From Hyphomicrobium_A sp965243865 (GTDB lineage: Bacteria > Pseudomonadota > Alphaproteobacteria > Rhizobiales > Hyphomicrobiaceae): 64,000 nt of DNA. Both the position numbers and the translations under genes were made by a program. Positions 32,838-44,504 of the stretch are shown piece after piece. Where the stretch lies: positions 2,480,001 to 2,544,000 of the forward strand of contig NZ_OZ251603.1 of assembly GCF_965243865.1 (NCBI RefSeq), given 5' to 3'. The notes beneath the pieces were generated by a model that was not told where the DNA came from, made no database searches, and saw nothing but the letters and a program-made list of their open reading frames with translations. Position 1 is the stretch's first letter, and every line of letters begins with the position of its first letter.

Positions 32838-34187
32838 ATGAGAATGATCAATCGATATCAGAGCCTGCTGGCCGGGTTGGCCGCGGCAGCGGTCATCGCG
32901 GGGCACGCGCACAGCGCGCTCGCTGGCGAGGGCGGCTGCGCAGCTACCAACTCCGGCGCCCTGAACGCCACCATCTATGCGTCGGGTACGGCCATGCGTC
33001 AGATATCACTCGAATCCGGTGATCTACTGACATTTTCCGCCACCAGTTCCACGGTTGCACTCATAAGCGGCGACGGCGCGCCGGCAACGCTCGTGGGCGG
33101 AACAAACACATCGGCAACCTTCAAAGCGCCGGAGGCCGGCAGCTATTCCTTCCAGTACTCTGCTGCTGTCGGCGCGGGCAGCGTTCGCGTCACCTGCCTT
33201 TCTACGCAGACGGAAGCGGCAAATGCCGCCTTCCTCGAACGCCGCAAGGCGCTGCTGAACTCCCGCGAACCGGATCGGCTCCGCATCGATAGAGCGCCCA
33301 CACCGATTGCCAATGCCGACAAGCCGCTGTCGAGCAACGTGTCTGTCGGCGACAACGGCCGCGCCAATGGCGTTGAGTTCTCGGTCAGCTTGTCAGAGAT
33401 CACGGCGGCCGCGCAGGGCAACAAGAAGGTCGACCCCGGGATCGTCGATTTCTGGCTCGAGGGCCGGATGCAGGCCTATGACAGCAGCCTCGACACCGGC
33501 AACAACCTCAGCGTCCTCTATCTCGGCACCCGGTCGATGCTCAGCCCCGACATCATGGTCGGCGCGCTCGCCCAGCTCGATCGCGGCGTCGAAACCTTCG
33601 ACCAGGACACGCCCGAGATGGCGGCGCGCGGCTGGATGCTCGGACCCTACATGAGTATGAAGCTCGGCCACGGCGTCGTGTTCGACACGCGCGCGGCGTG
33701 GGGCGAAACCGAAAACGCCGTTGCCAGCGCCGCCATCGATGACAGCCTTACTGCACGCCGTCTTGTGCGCAGCAAGCTGACGGGCACGCGTGAGTTCGGC
33801 GGATGGAAGGTCGCCCCCAGCGTCGGCCTCGTCTACATCGAAGATGCCCTGCGCGACTCTGCGACCAACGAGACCAAAGCGGTCGGCACCGGAAAGGTCG
33901 AGGTACTTCCTGAAATCTCCAAGCGCTTCGCACTTGACGATCAGACTTTCATCGAGCCGCGCGCCGCAGTCGGAGCGTTCGTCGGCTTCGATGATCTGCA
34001 GGCGCTCAATCCCGCAGTCACGACCGTTGGACCGACCGATGTGCAGTTGAAAGCCGAAGCCGGTGTAGCTGTTGGTCTCAAGGACGGTGCCAAGCTGAAT
34101 GCAACCGGCGGCGTCGAAAGTGGTTCGGCTTCGACTGCTGACAACTGGATGGGGCGCCTACAGTTGAACGTGCCGCTCGGCAAATGA
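32838..34187 (+). CDS. Autotransporter-like outer-membrane beta-barrel protein
   Basis: 449 residues from ATG 32838, with a signal peptide ending HSALA. A small beta-rich N-terminal region has two Cys in GGCAATN and RVTCLST. From residue 170 on, alternating strands build a C-terminal barrel (WLEGRMQAYDSS, YLGTRSMLSPDIMVGALAQLDRG, GWMLGPYMSMKLG), resembling autotransporter beta-domains. No large passenger is present. The final strand is WMGRLQLNVPLGK, not a classic terminal Phe. Function is unknown. Confidence 0.6.
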   Translation: MRMINRYQSLLAGLAAAAVIAGHAHSALAGEGGCAATNSGALNATIYASGTAMRQISLESGDLLTFSATSSTVALISGDGAPATLVGGTNTSATFKAPEAGSYSFQYSAAVGAGSVRVTCLSTQTEAANAAFLERRKALLNSREPDRLRIDRAPTPIANADKPLSSNVSVGDNGRANGVEFSVSLSEITAAAQGNKKVDPGIVDFWLEGRMQAYDSSLDTGNNLSVLYLGTRSMLSPDIMVGALAQLDRGVETFDQDTPEMAARGWMLGPYMSMKLGHGVVFDTRAAWGETENAVASAAIDDSLTARRLVRSKLTGTREFGGWKVAPSVGLVYIEDALRDSATNETKAVGTGKVEVLPEISKRFALDDQTFIEPRAAVGAFVGFDDLQALNPAVTTVGPTDVQLKAEAGVAVGLKDGAKLNATGGVESGSASTADNWMGRLQLNVPLGK

Positions 34188-34396
34188 GGCGTTGCGCAAC
34201 GCAGCAAAGCTCCAATTTTGTCAACATCCTTCTTACGCCAATGCAATGGAATGTTATTTCACGTGTCGCAATCGGCACGTATAGTGAAGTTGTAGGTGAT
34301 TAGGAGTAGCTGCGGGTCGCTGCCACAGGCAGTTGGAGTTCTCCCCCCGAACCCAGTCTCTCCCGTAGCGCTGATCTCCTGCGAAGGAGGTGACGC

Positions 34397-34600
34397 ATGG
34401 CATGCCCGAAGATCGAAGTCCGCGGTAAGAGAGTGATCCTTCTCAGCGGCTTTCACGACGTGGTCAAAGCAGCCCGCCCCCAAGCCATTCTCGGCGAATG
34501 CGATGTAAAGCAGGTCGATGGCCTCCATCAGTCTGCAAGATTGCATCCCGACGCGGTTGCCTTTGGCTATGTCGCAGGACGGTGGGTCCCGGCTGCCTAG
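34397..34600 (+). CDS. Small hypothetical protein (67 residues)
   Basis: A strong ribosome binding site (AAGGAGGTGACGC) precedes ATG 34397, which supports expression. The product MACPKIEVRGKRVILLSGFH... is 67 residues with no signal peptide, membrane segment or family I recognise. A hairpin follows 24 bases after the stop. Confidence 0.55.
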   Translation: MACPKIEVRGKRVILLSGFHDVVKAARPQAILGECDVKQVDGLHQSARLHPDAVAFGYVAGRWVPAA

Positions 34601-34623
34601 CCGGACCTGAACCCCGCTTTCAC

Positions 34624-34658
34624 GCAAATCCCCGGGTCCCCTGGATCCGGGGATTTGC
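34624..34658. terminator. Strong hairpin after the 67-residue gene
   Basis: GCAAATCCCCGG (34624-34635) and CCGGGGATTTGC (34647-34658) form a perfect 12-bp stem. The following bases TGTATT are only weakly T-rich. Confidence 0.6.
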
Positions 34659-34753
34659 TGTATTAGGGCAGCATCGTTAGATAAGGGCAGATCTTTCACC
34701 TGGATTGCGCCTCTTGGATCGCCCTTCTCTGGATCGCCCCTCTCTGGATCGCC

Positions 34754-35968
<1,215 letters not shown>

Positions 35969-35973
35969 GCCTC

Positions 35974-36405
35974 GTGTTCTGGAAGACTGCCGGGCGCCTG
36001 CTCATCGTCATCCCGTTTGCTATGCTCGCTGCATCGCTCACCGTGATGTTCATTCTGGTGACGCTCGGGCTCGAGCGCATCACCGCCTTCCTCCATGCTG
36101 CGCCGATTGAGCCGGACGATCCCGAACAGCTCTTCGCCATCATGGATCAGAGCTTGATGCTCATTGCGAGCCTCACGCTCATCCCTGCGCTTCTCGTCGT
36201 CATCGTTGGCGAGATCGCCCGCATCCGCTCCTGGATTTACTACGTGACGGGCGGCGGCCTCGCCCTAGCGGCCATTCCCCTGCTCGCCCGCTACGGCCAG
36301 AGCGGCACGATCACGACCCCCGAGGCGCTGGTCTGGCAAATCTTCGCCACAGCGGGCTTTGCCGGCGGTTTCATCTACTGGCTCCTCGCCGGCCGCAACG
36401 CCTGA
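35974..36405 (+). CDS. Small multi-pass membrane protein, paralogue A
   Basis: 143 residues from GTG 35974 (a TTG at 35965 overlaps the rlmN stop). Four membrane segments are predicted, with the C-terminal GGFIYWLLAGRNA. The motif pattern Ile-x-Glu-x-x-Arg-x-Arg-Ser-x-x-Tyr-Tyr (IVGEIARIRSWIYY) recurs in the gene at 36714, so the two are paralogues. Function is unknown; small proteins of this type are common next to rlmN in this order. Confidence 0.65.
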   Translation: MFWKTAGRLLIVIPFAMLAASLTVMFILVTLGLERITAFLHAAPIEPDDPEQLFAIMDQSLMLIASLTLIPALLVVIVGEIARIRSWIYYVTGGGLALAAIPLLARYGQSGTITTPEALVWQIFATAGFAGGFIYWLLAGRNA

Positions 36406-36713
36406 CGGCTGCACTTCATCTGAGCGCCCACACCGTGCCCAACACCGTCATGGCCACGAAGGTGGCCATCCACGCAAGCTTTGGCTGGTTCGACGATTGA
36501 AGGCCGCGCCAACGCTCGGCGTGTCGTGGACGGCCGCCTTCGCGGCCGCGACGTTCGGGAAGCAGGGCGTTGCCCCAATTATTCCCCCCCCCTCGCGGGG
36601 GAGGGAGAAGAAGGCGAGCCCAAACCCCATTAGCCAGCCCTTCCCTTTTCGGTTGAGCCGCGTGAGCGAGGCCCTGTAAGCTCCGGCCGGGGTGGAAACC
36701 AGTGGGATTGGCC
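36406..36713. other. Gap of about 310 bases with repeat-like hairpins
   Basis: No gene is supported in this gap between two paralogous membrane-protein genes. It holds a REP-like palindrome (36446-36474) and a C/G-rich hairpin CCCTC/GAGGG (36590-36605). The latter resembles dispersed CCTCCCC-type repeats seen in related genomes. Open frames here are short and unlike the neighbours in codon use. Confidence 0.5.
36446..36474. repeat. REP-like palindromic element
   Basis: CGTCATGGCCACgaaggTGGCCATCCACG: ATGGCCAC (36450-36457) pairs with GTGGCCAT (36462-36469). The CGTCATGGCC...GGCCATCCACG arrangement is one I associate with dispersed palindromes in Hyphomicrobiales. Confidence 0.5.
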
Positions 36714-37214
36714 ATGCTTACGCTGTTGCGCGTTCTTTTCGGCTTTGCCGTCGCCTGCCTCGTTGCCGGCGTCGCGACCGTCGCCTTCGTCGTCAGCCCG
36801 GTGGAACTCGCGAACCTCCCTGCAGAGGCCCAACCCGAGCGGCTGACCAACGCCGGCATCCTCGCGCTCCTCGCCGCAACCCATTCTGCGATCTTCGCTT
36901 TTCCCTTCGCGCCCATCCTCATTGGGATTGCCGAGCTGACGCGCACGCGCTCGCTTCTCTATTACCTGCTCGCCGCAACCACGATCTCGCTGGGCGGCCT
37001 GCTGGCGATCTTCGTCTATGAGGTGCCGGGCCAGCCCTCGATCCTCAACGACTATGCCGTCGCCGCCTTCGCCACCGTCGGAGTCCTTTCCGGCTTCACC
37101 TATTGGCTGCTCGCCGGACGCGGCGCTGGGGGCAGGCGCGGCGGCACCACGCCCGCTGCAACGTCCGAACCGGACGCGACCGAGGGCGACGCCCCCGCGC
37201 CCCAGCCGACCTGA
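36714..37214 (+). CDS. Small multi-pass membrane protein, paralogue B
   Basis: 166 residues from ATG 36714 with four membrane segments and a 35-residue Gly/Pro/Thr-rich cytoplasmic tail. FPFAPILIGIAELTRTRSLLYYLLAATT and SGFTYWLLAGRGAGG match the corresponding parts of the protein at 35974, so a tandem duplication separated by a repeat-bearing gap is likely. No function is known. Confidence 0.65.
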   Translation: MLTLLRVLFGFAVACLVAGVATVAFVVSPVELANLPAEAQPERLTNAGILALLAATHSAIFAFPFAPILIGIAELTRTRSLLYYLLAATTISLGGLLAIFVYEVPGQPSILNDYAVAAFATVGVLSGFTYWLLAGRGAGGRRGGTTPAATSEPDATEGDAPAPQPT

Positions 37215-37334
37215 CCCTCCGGGCAACCACCGAAAGACCAAGCCTTTTTCACGCGCAATTGTGTTGTTGCGACGCAACGAAGAGGCTACTCTTGAGCGAA
37301 TTTCGTGTTGCGGGGGCAAGGAGAGGTTCACCGC

Positions 37335-38048
37335 ATGCTCGACCCTGAGCTCCAGCAACGCTTCGCCCGTCAGTGCGCTGAGGCAGCGTTCGGCTACTCT
37401 GCAGCCGGCACAGCCGCATACGCTGCTTTCGCCGACCAGGTGCTGAACTTCTGGTCGTCCATTCTTCAGCCTGCACCGCAGTCAACCAAGCGTGAGCTTT
37501 CCCCTTGGCAGTGGCCGGTGCCGATGCCGCCCTCCAAACCTAAAGCAGCCGCGGCGAGCAATCCTTTTTCCGCCAACCCGTTCATGTGGGCGCTTCCCGG
37601 CCCGGTTCCGCCGCCAGCCCCTAAGACCCCGGCGATGCCCACCAATCCTTGGGAAGCAATGGCCCAGTTCGCCGATGTCATGAGCGGCGCTCTCACCGCC
37701 TTGACCGCGATCCCGGTCCAACCCGCGAGCACCAAAGCCGACCCGATGTCGGCTTGGCTGGCGGCGTTCCCGTTCACGCCGCCGACAGCCGCTTGGCCCA
37801 TGGCCTTCATGATGATTTCGCAGGGCGTGCCCCACGCGGTGGCGTGGCCGACGGCGGAAGCCAATGCAGCCGTCATGGACGCCGCCGAGACAGCCCGCCG
37901 GTCGATCCAGAAGGCATTCGCCAGCTATCAGTCGGAGGGTGGTCACGTCGCCGGTGGAGGCGTCTGGCCGCCGATGGAGATGCTGACGCTCTTCACCGCC
38001 GTGCCGATGAATGTCGGCACGATGCTGACGGCGATGAAGCTGCACTGA
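37335..38048 (+). CDS. Hypothetical Pro/Ala/Met-rich protein, possibly phasin-like
   Basis: 237 residues. An N-terminal helix (LDPELQQRFARQCAEAAFGYSAAGTAAYAAFADQVLNFW) is followed by a long Pro/Ala/Trp-rich middle and a C-terminal part with ETARRSIQKAFASYQSEGGHVAGG. Amphipathic helices and low-complexity Ala/Pro stretches recall granule-associated proteins (phasins), but no diagnostic motif is present and the assignment is a guess. No signal peptide is seen. Confidence 0.45.
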   Translation: MLDPELQQRFARQCAEAAFGYSAAGTAAYAAFADQVLNFWSSILQPAPQSTKRELSPWQWPVPMPPSKPKAAAASNPFSANPFMWALPGPVPPPAPKTPAMPTNPWEAMAQFADVMSGALTALTAIPVQPASTKADPMSAWLAAFPFTPPTAAWPMAFMMISQGVPHAVAWPTAEANAAVMDAAETARRSIQKAFASYQSEGGHVAGGGVWPPMEMLTLFTAVPMNVGTMLTAMKLH

Positions 38049-38083
38049 CGTAACGCGGCCAGTTCATATGGCCGCCGTCAGGG

Positions 38084-38335
38084 CTATGCCGTCTTCTTCT
38101 TGAAACGCGTCGATTTCTTCTGGCAGTGCGCCTTGCGCTTCTTGCCGTTCTTCATCGTGATCTCTTTGTACCACGAGCACTGCGCCATGGCCGTGCAGGC
38201 GCTGTTGTCGAGACCCGCGCATTCGGATGGCGGTTTCTTCTCGACCTTTTTCTTCTCGTCCGCAGCGTCGGCAGCGACGCTGAACGAAAGCAACACGGCG
38301 GCAGCGAGCGCGATCTGCCGAAAATGAATACGCAT
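38084..38335 (-). CDS. Small secreted Lys-rich protein with Cys pairs
   Basis: 83 residues from ATG 38335: signal peptide (RQIALAAAVLLSFSVAADA) and a very basic mature part. Four Cys lie in ECAGLDNSACTAMAQCSWYKE and AHCQKKS, followed by a Lys-rich tail. Cys spacing suggests two disulfides. Similar small proteins are found in related genomes without assigned function. Confidence 0.65.
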   Translation of the reverse strand: MRIHFRQIALAAAVLLSFSVAADAADEKKKVEKKPPSECAGLDNSACTAMAQCSWYKEITMKNGKKRKAHCQKKSTRFKKKTA

Positions 38336-38600
38336 GAGAACAACGTCCCCCGAGCCAATCGACCAATGAGAATATAACATGAACACGAGCCCAATTGAAC
38401 GGGCCGAACATTGCCAGCCGCCAATCTCCCGAGTGGATGATGCAATCTGAGCACATCCGCTTCCGGACCTGCCCACCTCTTTCACGCGCGCATTTCGCGC
38501 GACAAGGTGCCCGCCGATATGGCGCTGCTGTGCGGAATGCCGTACAGGGCGGTGCGCTTATTGAACACGCGGTGCATCCAATCTAACGAACGAGCTCTCC

Positions 38601-39833
<1,233 letters not shown>

Positions 39834-39853
39834 ATTTAGCGACGACAAAACGA

Positions 39854-39886
39854 GACGGCGGCGGCTTCACGGTCGTCGCCGTCTTT
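39854..39886 (+). terminator. Terminator of argG
   Basis: GACGGCGGCG (39854-39863) pairs with CGTCGCCGTC (39874-39883), nine of ten positions being Watson-Crick pairs and one G-U, and is followed by TTT. It separates the convergent argG and YkgJ-like genes. Confidence 0.65.
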
Positions 39887-39890
39887 GCAT

Positions 39891-40652
39891 CTACGCCGAC
39901 GCGCCAGCGCCGTCGCCGATCAGTCCGTCGAACGCCGCCGCAAGGCCGTGCCAATCGGTATCGCGGATCAGCGCCTCCTCGAGCGCATCCTCGCCCCGCA
40001 GCCAGCGCTGCGCGCCATCGGGCATCTGCAGCGCCAGATGCAGCCCGTGAATCAGCTCGTAAGCCCGCCACGCATAGCCGTGCACGCGCAGCGCCGACTG
40101 CAGCGCGTTCTGCACCAGGCTACGCATCACCGCGTGCGGCTCCGACAACGGCACGTTCACCTCGCGTCCCGCCGCTGCGTCGATGCACGCCATCTTGTCG
40201 AAAGATGCATGCCCGCGGCACGCGAGCGGCCGAACCGGATGGATGATGCAGCTGTCCTTCACCATCAGCGGGCAGAAGCACTGCGCGGCCATGCGCGGCG
40301 TGGACGCAAGCCCGCACGCGATTCCATCGGCTTCGGCAACGCGCCCTGGCAGATTGAGCTGCGCGCCGGCCTCTGTCGCATCCACCCGTCGGATGTAGTC
40401 CGCCAGCAGGAAAATTTCTGGTGCCGTCGCCGTCACGCGGATGCAGCAGCAGGCTGGGCAACCCTTGTGGCAGGCGAGGACCTGCAAGCCCTCTGTCTGC
40501 AGCGTGACGTTGCCCTCGAAAAGATCGAACGCTTCCGACGCAAGCGCTGAGATCAGTCCCGGATGCACCCGCCCAGCTTCGAGCAACTGGCTGAATCGAC
40601 CGTGCGCGGTTCGGAAGAAATCGACGGGCTCTGCGCTTTCCACAAATGTCAT
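39891..40652 (-). CDS. YkgJ-family cysteine-cluster protein
   Basis: 253 residues. The zinc/iron-chelating Cys cluster of this family is visible as CHKGCPACCCIRV and later CFCPLMVKDSCIIHPVRPLACRGHAS. Such proteins are thought to bind Zn or an Fe-S cluster; their substrate is unknown. The N-terminal 80 residues and the C-terminal 70 residues are helical and not diagnostic. Convergent with argG. Confidence 0.8.
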   Translation of the reverse strand: MTFVESAEPVDFFRTAHGRFSQLLEAGRVHPGLISALASEAFDLFEGNVTLQTEGLQVLACHKGCPACCCIRVTATAPEIFLLADYIRRVDATEAGAQLNLPGRVAEADGIACGLASTPRMAAQCFCPLMVKDSCIIHPVRPLACRGHASFDKMACIDAAAGREVNVPLSEPHAVMRSLVQNALQSALRVHGYAWRAYELIHGLHLALQMPDGAQRWLRGEDALEEALIRDTDWHGLAAAFDGLIGDGAGASA

Positions 40653-40812
40653 GGCTAGGGTAACGGCGCTCTGAGAAATGGGGAACGGTCGAGAGCTTAT
40701 CTTTAGCGTCGTGAATTGCGATAGAGACCCGCTGACTTACGTCGGCGATAGCGGGCTGGGACGGTCGACGCCTGCCGCTCCCGCTGCAAATTCCAACTGG
40801 AGCCCATCTCGC

Positions 40813-41124
40813 ATGCACTACGTGCTCTTCTATGAATACGTCCCCGATTACCTCGAGCGCCGCGAACCGTTGCGCGCTGCGCATATGGCGCTGGCGAAGC
40901 CGATGATCGAACGCGGCGAGCTTTTCCTTGGTGGCGCCTTTGCCAATCCCGCCGACGGCGCGATGATCGTCTTTTCCGGAGACAGTCCTGCCGTCGCCGA
41001 GAATTTCGCCAACGCCGATCCATACGTTGCCGCTGGCCTCGTCACCCGATGGTGGGTGCGCGAATGGACCACCGTCGTCGGCAAAGATGCCGCCCAGCCA
41101 GTGAAGCTGCCGCCCGTCGGTTGA
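40813..41124 (+). CDS. YciI-like protein
   Basis: 103 residues from ATG 40813. MHYVLFYEYVPDYLERREPLR...AHMALAKPMIERGELFLGGAF follows the YCII fold: short N-terminal strand, His in AAHMAL, and Asp-Pro-Tyr in NADPYVAAGLV. The family is linked to dehydrochlorination-type or unknown chemistry. A longer in-frame reading from 40678 adds no homologous residues. It runs divergently from the YkgJ-like gene. Confidence 0.8.
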   Translation: MHYVLFYEYVPDYLERREPLRAAHMALAKPMIERGELFLGGAFANPADGAMIVFSGDSPAVAENFANADPYVAAGLVTRWWVREWTTVVGKDAAQPVKLPPVG

Positions 41125-41302
41125 TTGCCGCGGTGCCTCTGTTAAGCTGCACGCGCCATGAGCATGATCATCTTCCACATCGCATCGACCTTCTTCGAAG
41201 CCTGAGTGCGCTCGTCCTAGCGACGCCCGTTCTCACCTGAAGGTCAGATTGCCAGCAACTGCGCCACGTCGTGGGCGCGGCTGGCCGATGTTTGGAAACT
41301 CC

Positions 41303-42106
41303 ATGCCCGACACATATCCTTCGCGCCCTCTCAGCGAGGCGCAGATTCAAGACTTCATCGACGATGGCTTCGTCAAGATTGACGCGGCGTTTGACCGTTC
41401 GGTTGCAGAGGTGGTGCGCGCCAGAATCTGGCGTGACAGCGGCTGCGATCCCGACGAACCACACACATGGTCCGAGCCGGTAATTCGCCTCGGCATGTAT
41501 ACCGAAGCGCCATTCGTCGCTTCGGCGAGCACCGAGGTGCTTCACGCAGCTTTTGACCAACTCGTCGGACGCGACCGCTGGCTCGCTTGCCGCGCCGTGG
41601 GGACATTTCCTGTTCGATTTCCCTCTGCAAGCGATCCCGGCGACACCGGATGGCACGTCGACGCGAGCTTCGATTAGGAGAAGCCAGACTTCATGGACTG
41701 GCGCGTCAATGTCGTCTCGAAGGGACGCGCATTGCTCATGCTGTTCCTTTTCTCGAACGTTGGAGAAAGGGATGCGCCGACTCGCATTCGAGTGGGCTCC
41801 CACGCCGACATCGCACGTGCGTTGGCACCAGCTGGCGATGCCGGCCTCACGCTGCGAGAACTTGTGCCGGTTATTGACGCTGCGCCATCACGAGAAGAAA
41901 CGCTGGCGACCGGAGAGGCCGGAACGGTCTATCTGTGCCATCCGTTCCTGGTCCACTCAGCTCAGCCCCACTTTGGGACCGAACCCCGCATCATGGCGCA
42001 GCCGCCCCTCTTGCCGAAACGGCAGCTGCAGTTAGAGCGCGCTGAGTGTGACGACTATTCGCCCGTCGAGATCGCGATTAGGAACGCGCTCGGTGCGTTG
42101 AAGTAA
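41303..42106 (+). pseudogene. Phytanoyl-CoA dioxygenase-like gene interrupted by one in-frame TAG
   Basis: The two halves, 41303-41674 and 41678-42106, are in the same frame and separated by a single amber codon (TAG, 41675-41677), codon 125 of 268. The first half ends GWHVDASFD, containing the Fe-binding His-x-Asp. After the stop, the frame continues EKPDFMDWRVNVVSKGRAL and reaches the distal His in YLCHPFLVHSAQPH. The reading suits a 2-oxoglutarate/Fe(II) dioxygenase of the PhyH family. No frameshift is needed. It could be a recent nonsense mutation, a sequencing error or read-through. Confidence 0.75.
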
Positions 42107-42116
42107 AATGGAATGT

Positions 42117-42138
42117 GGGGCGGCGCTATTGCCGCCCC
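42117..42138. terminator. Hairpin between convergent dioxygenase and asnB genes
   Basis: GGGGCGGC (42117-42124) pairs perfectly with GCCGCCCC (42131-42138) around GCTATT. It lies between convergent genes and may end both transcripts, although no T-run follows. Confidence 0.55.
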
Positions 42139-42153
42139 CGTTCTAAAGCCGCT

Positions 42154-44151
42154 CTAAGCCGCGGCGGGCGCGGAGACGGCTGCCGGACGCTCCACTTCGG
42201 GGCGCGGGGAGTTCTGCGGCAGCTCGCACAGCCCGCCACCCATGTAGAGCTGATGCCAGAGCTGCGTCGACAGCACGCCGGTAAGCCCCATCTTCAAGAA
42301 CACATTGATGTTCTTGTCTTCGCCCCGGCCGATCGCCTCGTAGTCGCGCCGCACGGTCTCGACGTCGAAGTATCCGGTTCGGGCAAGCGACTCCGGGCTC
42401 ATCAGGTCGCGCACGTACTGCGGCGGATTGATGAAGAAGCTTTCGGCCAGCGGCGCGCGGAACATGCCCTTCTTGCGCCACGCGCTCTCCTTCGGCAGCA
42501 CGCGCGCAGCGGCATGACGCAGAAGGTACTTGTCGCGCATCAGCCCGCGCAGCTTCCACCGCGGAGCGAGCTTCGAGACATACGAGATCACGTCCTCGTC
42601 GAGGAAGGGGTAGCGCGTCTCCACGCTGTTCGCCATCGCCACGCGGTCGCCCTTGTGGTTCAGCAGCAAGCCTGGCAGGTGGACCTTGTAGCCGTAATAG
42701 AGAGACTGATTCAGCGGGTCCCAGCGGCGCACGCGGTCGGCGTCGATCGGCACGTCCTCGTAAGGCACGTGATCGCCGATGCGATCCTTCATCTCCGCGC
42801 TGAAATAGCGATCCCGCGACTGCCCGACGAGATGATAGATCAGCGTCTGCGCGTGCGCGCGGCCCATCATGTCGTCGATGCGCTTCAGCTGTGCCTTCGT
42901 CATGTACGGCGCCATGCGCATGCGGAACACGCGGTTCAACGCGTCGGAGGCATAGGTGCCGCCGGCGTCCATGAAGTAGCTCAGCTTGCGCAGCTTGAAC
43001 CAGATGTACCCGGCAAAGCCTTCATCCGATCCCTCGCCCGTCAGCGCCACCTTGTAGCCCTGGTCGCTGACCTCCTGCGCAAGCCGCCACAGGGCAGCGC
43101 ACGACGTGTCGATCACCGGGCAATCGGTCGATGCGATAAGTTGCGGATAGGTGTTTGCGATCACGGTACTGTCGGAGCGCAGGATCGTCGGCTTGCAGCC
43201 GAGGGCACGCGCCGTGAACAGCGCATCCGACGTCTCATCCAGTCCCTTGCCGGGCACCTGGATGGTGAAGCTCGGGACGGGCGAGCCGCGCAGCTTCGAA
43301 GCCGTCGCCAGCACATACGCGGAATCGACACCGCCCGACAGATAACCGACGACCGGCACGTCGGCCCGGAGGCGAATCTCGACGGCGCGGCGGAACCGCG
43401 CCTCGAACTCGTCGATCAGCGTCGTGGCATCGCCGTCCAACTCCTCGCCCGCGTTGGGGAAGTCGAAATCCCAATACTGGCGCTCGACGATCTCCGCAGG
43501 CTTTCCGTCGCCCCGGAACTGGATCTTGAGGTAATGCCCAGGCAGCAGCGAGTGCACGCCCTCGAACATCGTGCGCCGGGTGCCCATGCTGAAGAACGTG
43601 AAGAGGTGATCGATACCACGCGGATCGGGCGCCGCGTCGATGGCGCCTGACGCCAGCAGCGCTTTGATCTCCGATCCGAAATACAGCCAGTCGCCCTGAC
43701 GGCTCCAGTGCAGCGGACAGATGCCGACGCGATCGCGCGCAAGAAACACGGTGCGCTTGGAGAAATCATACAGCGCAATCGCGAACTGTCCCTTGAGCTG
43801 CTCGAACACGCCCTCGCCGTACTCCTCATAGAGGTGCACGATGATTTCGGTGTCGGTGTGCGTGCGGAACTTGTGGCCCTTCGCCTCCAGTTCCGCCTTG
43901 CGCTCGGGATAGTCGAACAGTTCGCCGTTGTAGACCACGGCAACGGTGCCATCCTCGTTGAAGATCGGCTGCGAGCCATCGCCAAGCCCGACGATCGAAA
44001 GCCGGCGGTTGGCAAAGCCGATGCCTGGACGGATCAGATAGCCGTCCTCGTCGGGTCCGCGATGCCATAGGGCATCGGCCATTCTATGGACGATTGCAGC
44101 GTCGGGCTGCCGCTTACCATTAAGGTCGATCAATCCGGCGATGCCGCACAT
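42154..44151 (-). CDS. asnB: Asparagine synthase (glutamine-hydrolysing)
   Basis: 665 residues. The N-terminal Ntn glutaminase domain starts with the nucleophilic Cys2 (MCGIAGLID) and contains RLSIVGLGDGSQPIFNEDG and YNGELFDY. The C-terminal synthetase domain has the ATP-binding SGGVDSAYVLATASK and GEGSDEGFAGY. It converts aspartate and glutamine to asparagine and glutamate with ATP. At 665 residues it is in the longer AsnB range, including the type found in exopolysaccharide loci, but no such locus is adjacent. Confidence 0.9.
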   Translation of the reverse strand: MCGIAGLIDLNGKRQPDAAIVHRMADALWHRGPDEDGYLIRPGIGFANRRLSIVGLGDGSQPIFNEDGTVAVVYNGELFDYPERKAELEAKGHKFRTHTDTEIIVHLYEEYGEGVFEQLKGQFAIALYDFSKRTVFLARDRVGICPLHWSRQGDWLYFGSEIKALLASGAIDAAPDPRGIDHLFTFFSMGTRRTMFEGVHSLLPGHYLKIQFRGDGKPAEIVERQYWDFDFPNAGEELDGDATTLIDEFEARFRRAVEIRLRADVPVVGYLSGGVDSAYVLATASKLRGSPVPSFTIQVPGKGLDETSDALFTARALGCKPTILRSDSTVIANTYPQLIASTDCPVIDTSCAALWRLAQEVSDQGYKVALTGEGSDEGFAGYIWFKLRKLSYFMDAGGTYASDALNRVFRMRMAPYMTKAQLKRIDDMMGRAHAQTLIYHLVGQSRDRYFSAEMKDRIGDHVPYEDVPIDADRVRRWDPLNQSLYYGYKVHLPGLLLNHKGDRVAMANSVETRYPFLDEDVISYVSKLAPRWKLRGLMRDKYLLRHAAARVLPKESAWRKKGMFRAPLAESFFINPPQYVRDLMSPESLARTGYFDVETVRRDYEAIGRGEDKNINVFLKMGLTGVLSTQLWHQLYMGGGLCELPQNSPRPEVERPAAVSAPAAA

Positions 44152-44504
44152 GGGTCCTCATCGGGGTCGAGAATCGCAAGGCTCGCGATTCGGCTTAGGT
44201 TGTAGTCGACAATGCTCTGGTAAAGGGTGAGTTACACAACGTCGCAAATCATCGGCACAGTCGGCCGTTGCGTACGCAACTTCGTCCCATAAAGCCAGTA
44301 GCCGACGATGCAGCGCCCAATTGAGGCGCCGGGCCGAAAGCGGCGCATGTTACTCACATAACAGCATAATTCACTGGCTGCGGAGCGCTGAAGGGTGGCC
44401 CTCACATGCGACGATCTGCTTCGCCGGCCAGCCCGGGCAGGCTCCCCCGGGCTGGGGCGCATTATTGCAAGTTGTACACGGGAATATGCCAGCGGCGCGA
44501 TGGA
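44152..44504. other. Gap of about 350 bases upstream of asnB
   Basis: No gene is supported in this gap between the asnB start and the radC end (both minus strand). It holds the 10-bp hairpin at 44428-44455. Otherwise nothing conserved was recognised. Confidence 0.5.
44428..44455 (-). terminator. Hairpin downstream of radC
   Basis: CCAGCCCGGG (44428-44437) pairs perfectly with CCCGGGCTGG (44446-44455). It is 50 bases after the radC stop on the minus strand and has no T-run. Confidence 0.5.

Noticed and set aside
42115..43650. 511-codon plus-strand open frame opposite asnB
   Set aside because: Antisense to a convincing AsnB gene with the catalytic Cys2 and PP-loop; no domain and no ribosome binding site.
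44152..44504. Possible gene in the gap upstream of asnB
   Set aside because: Only short frames without start context or composition of a gene; no homologous segment.
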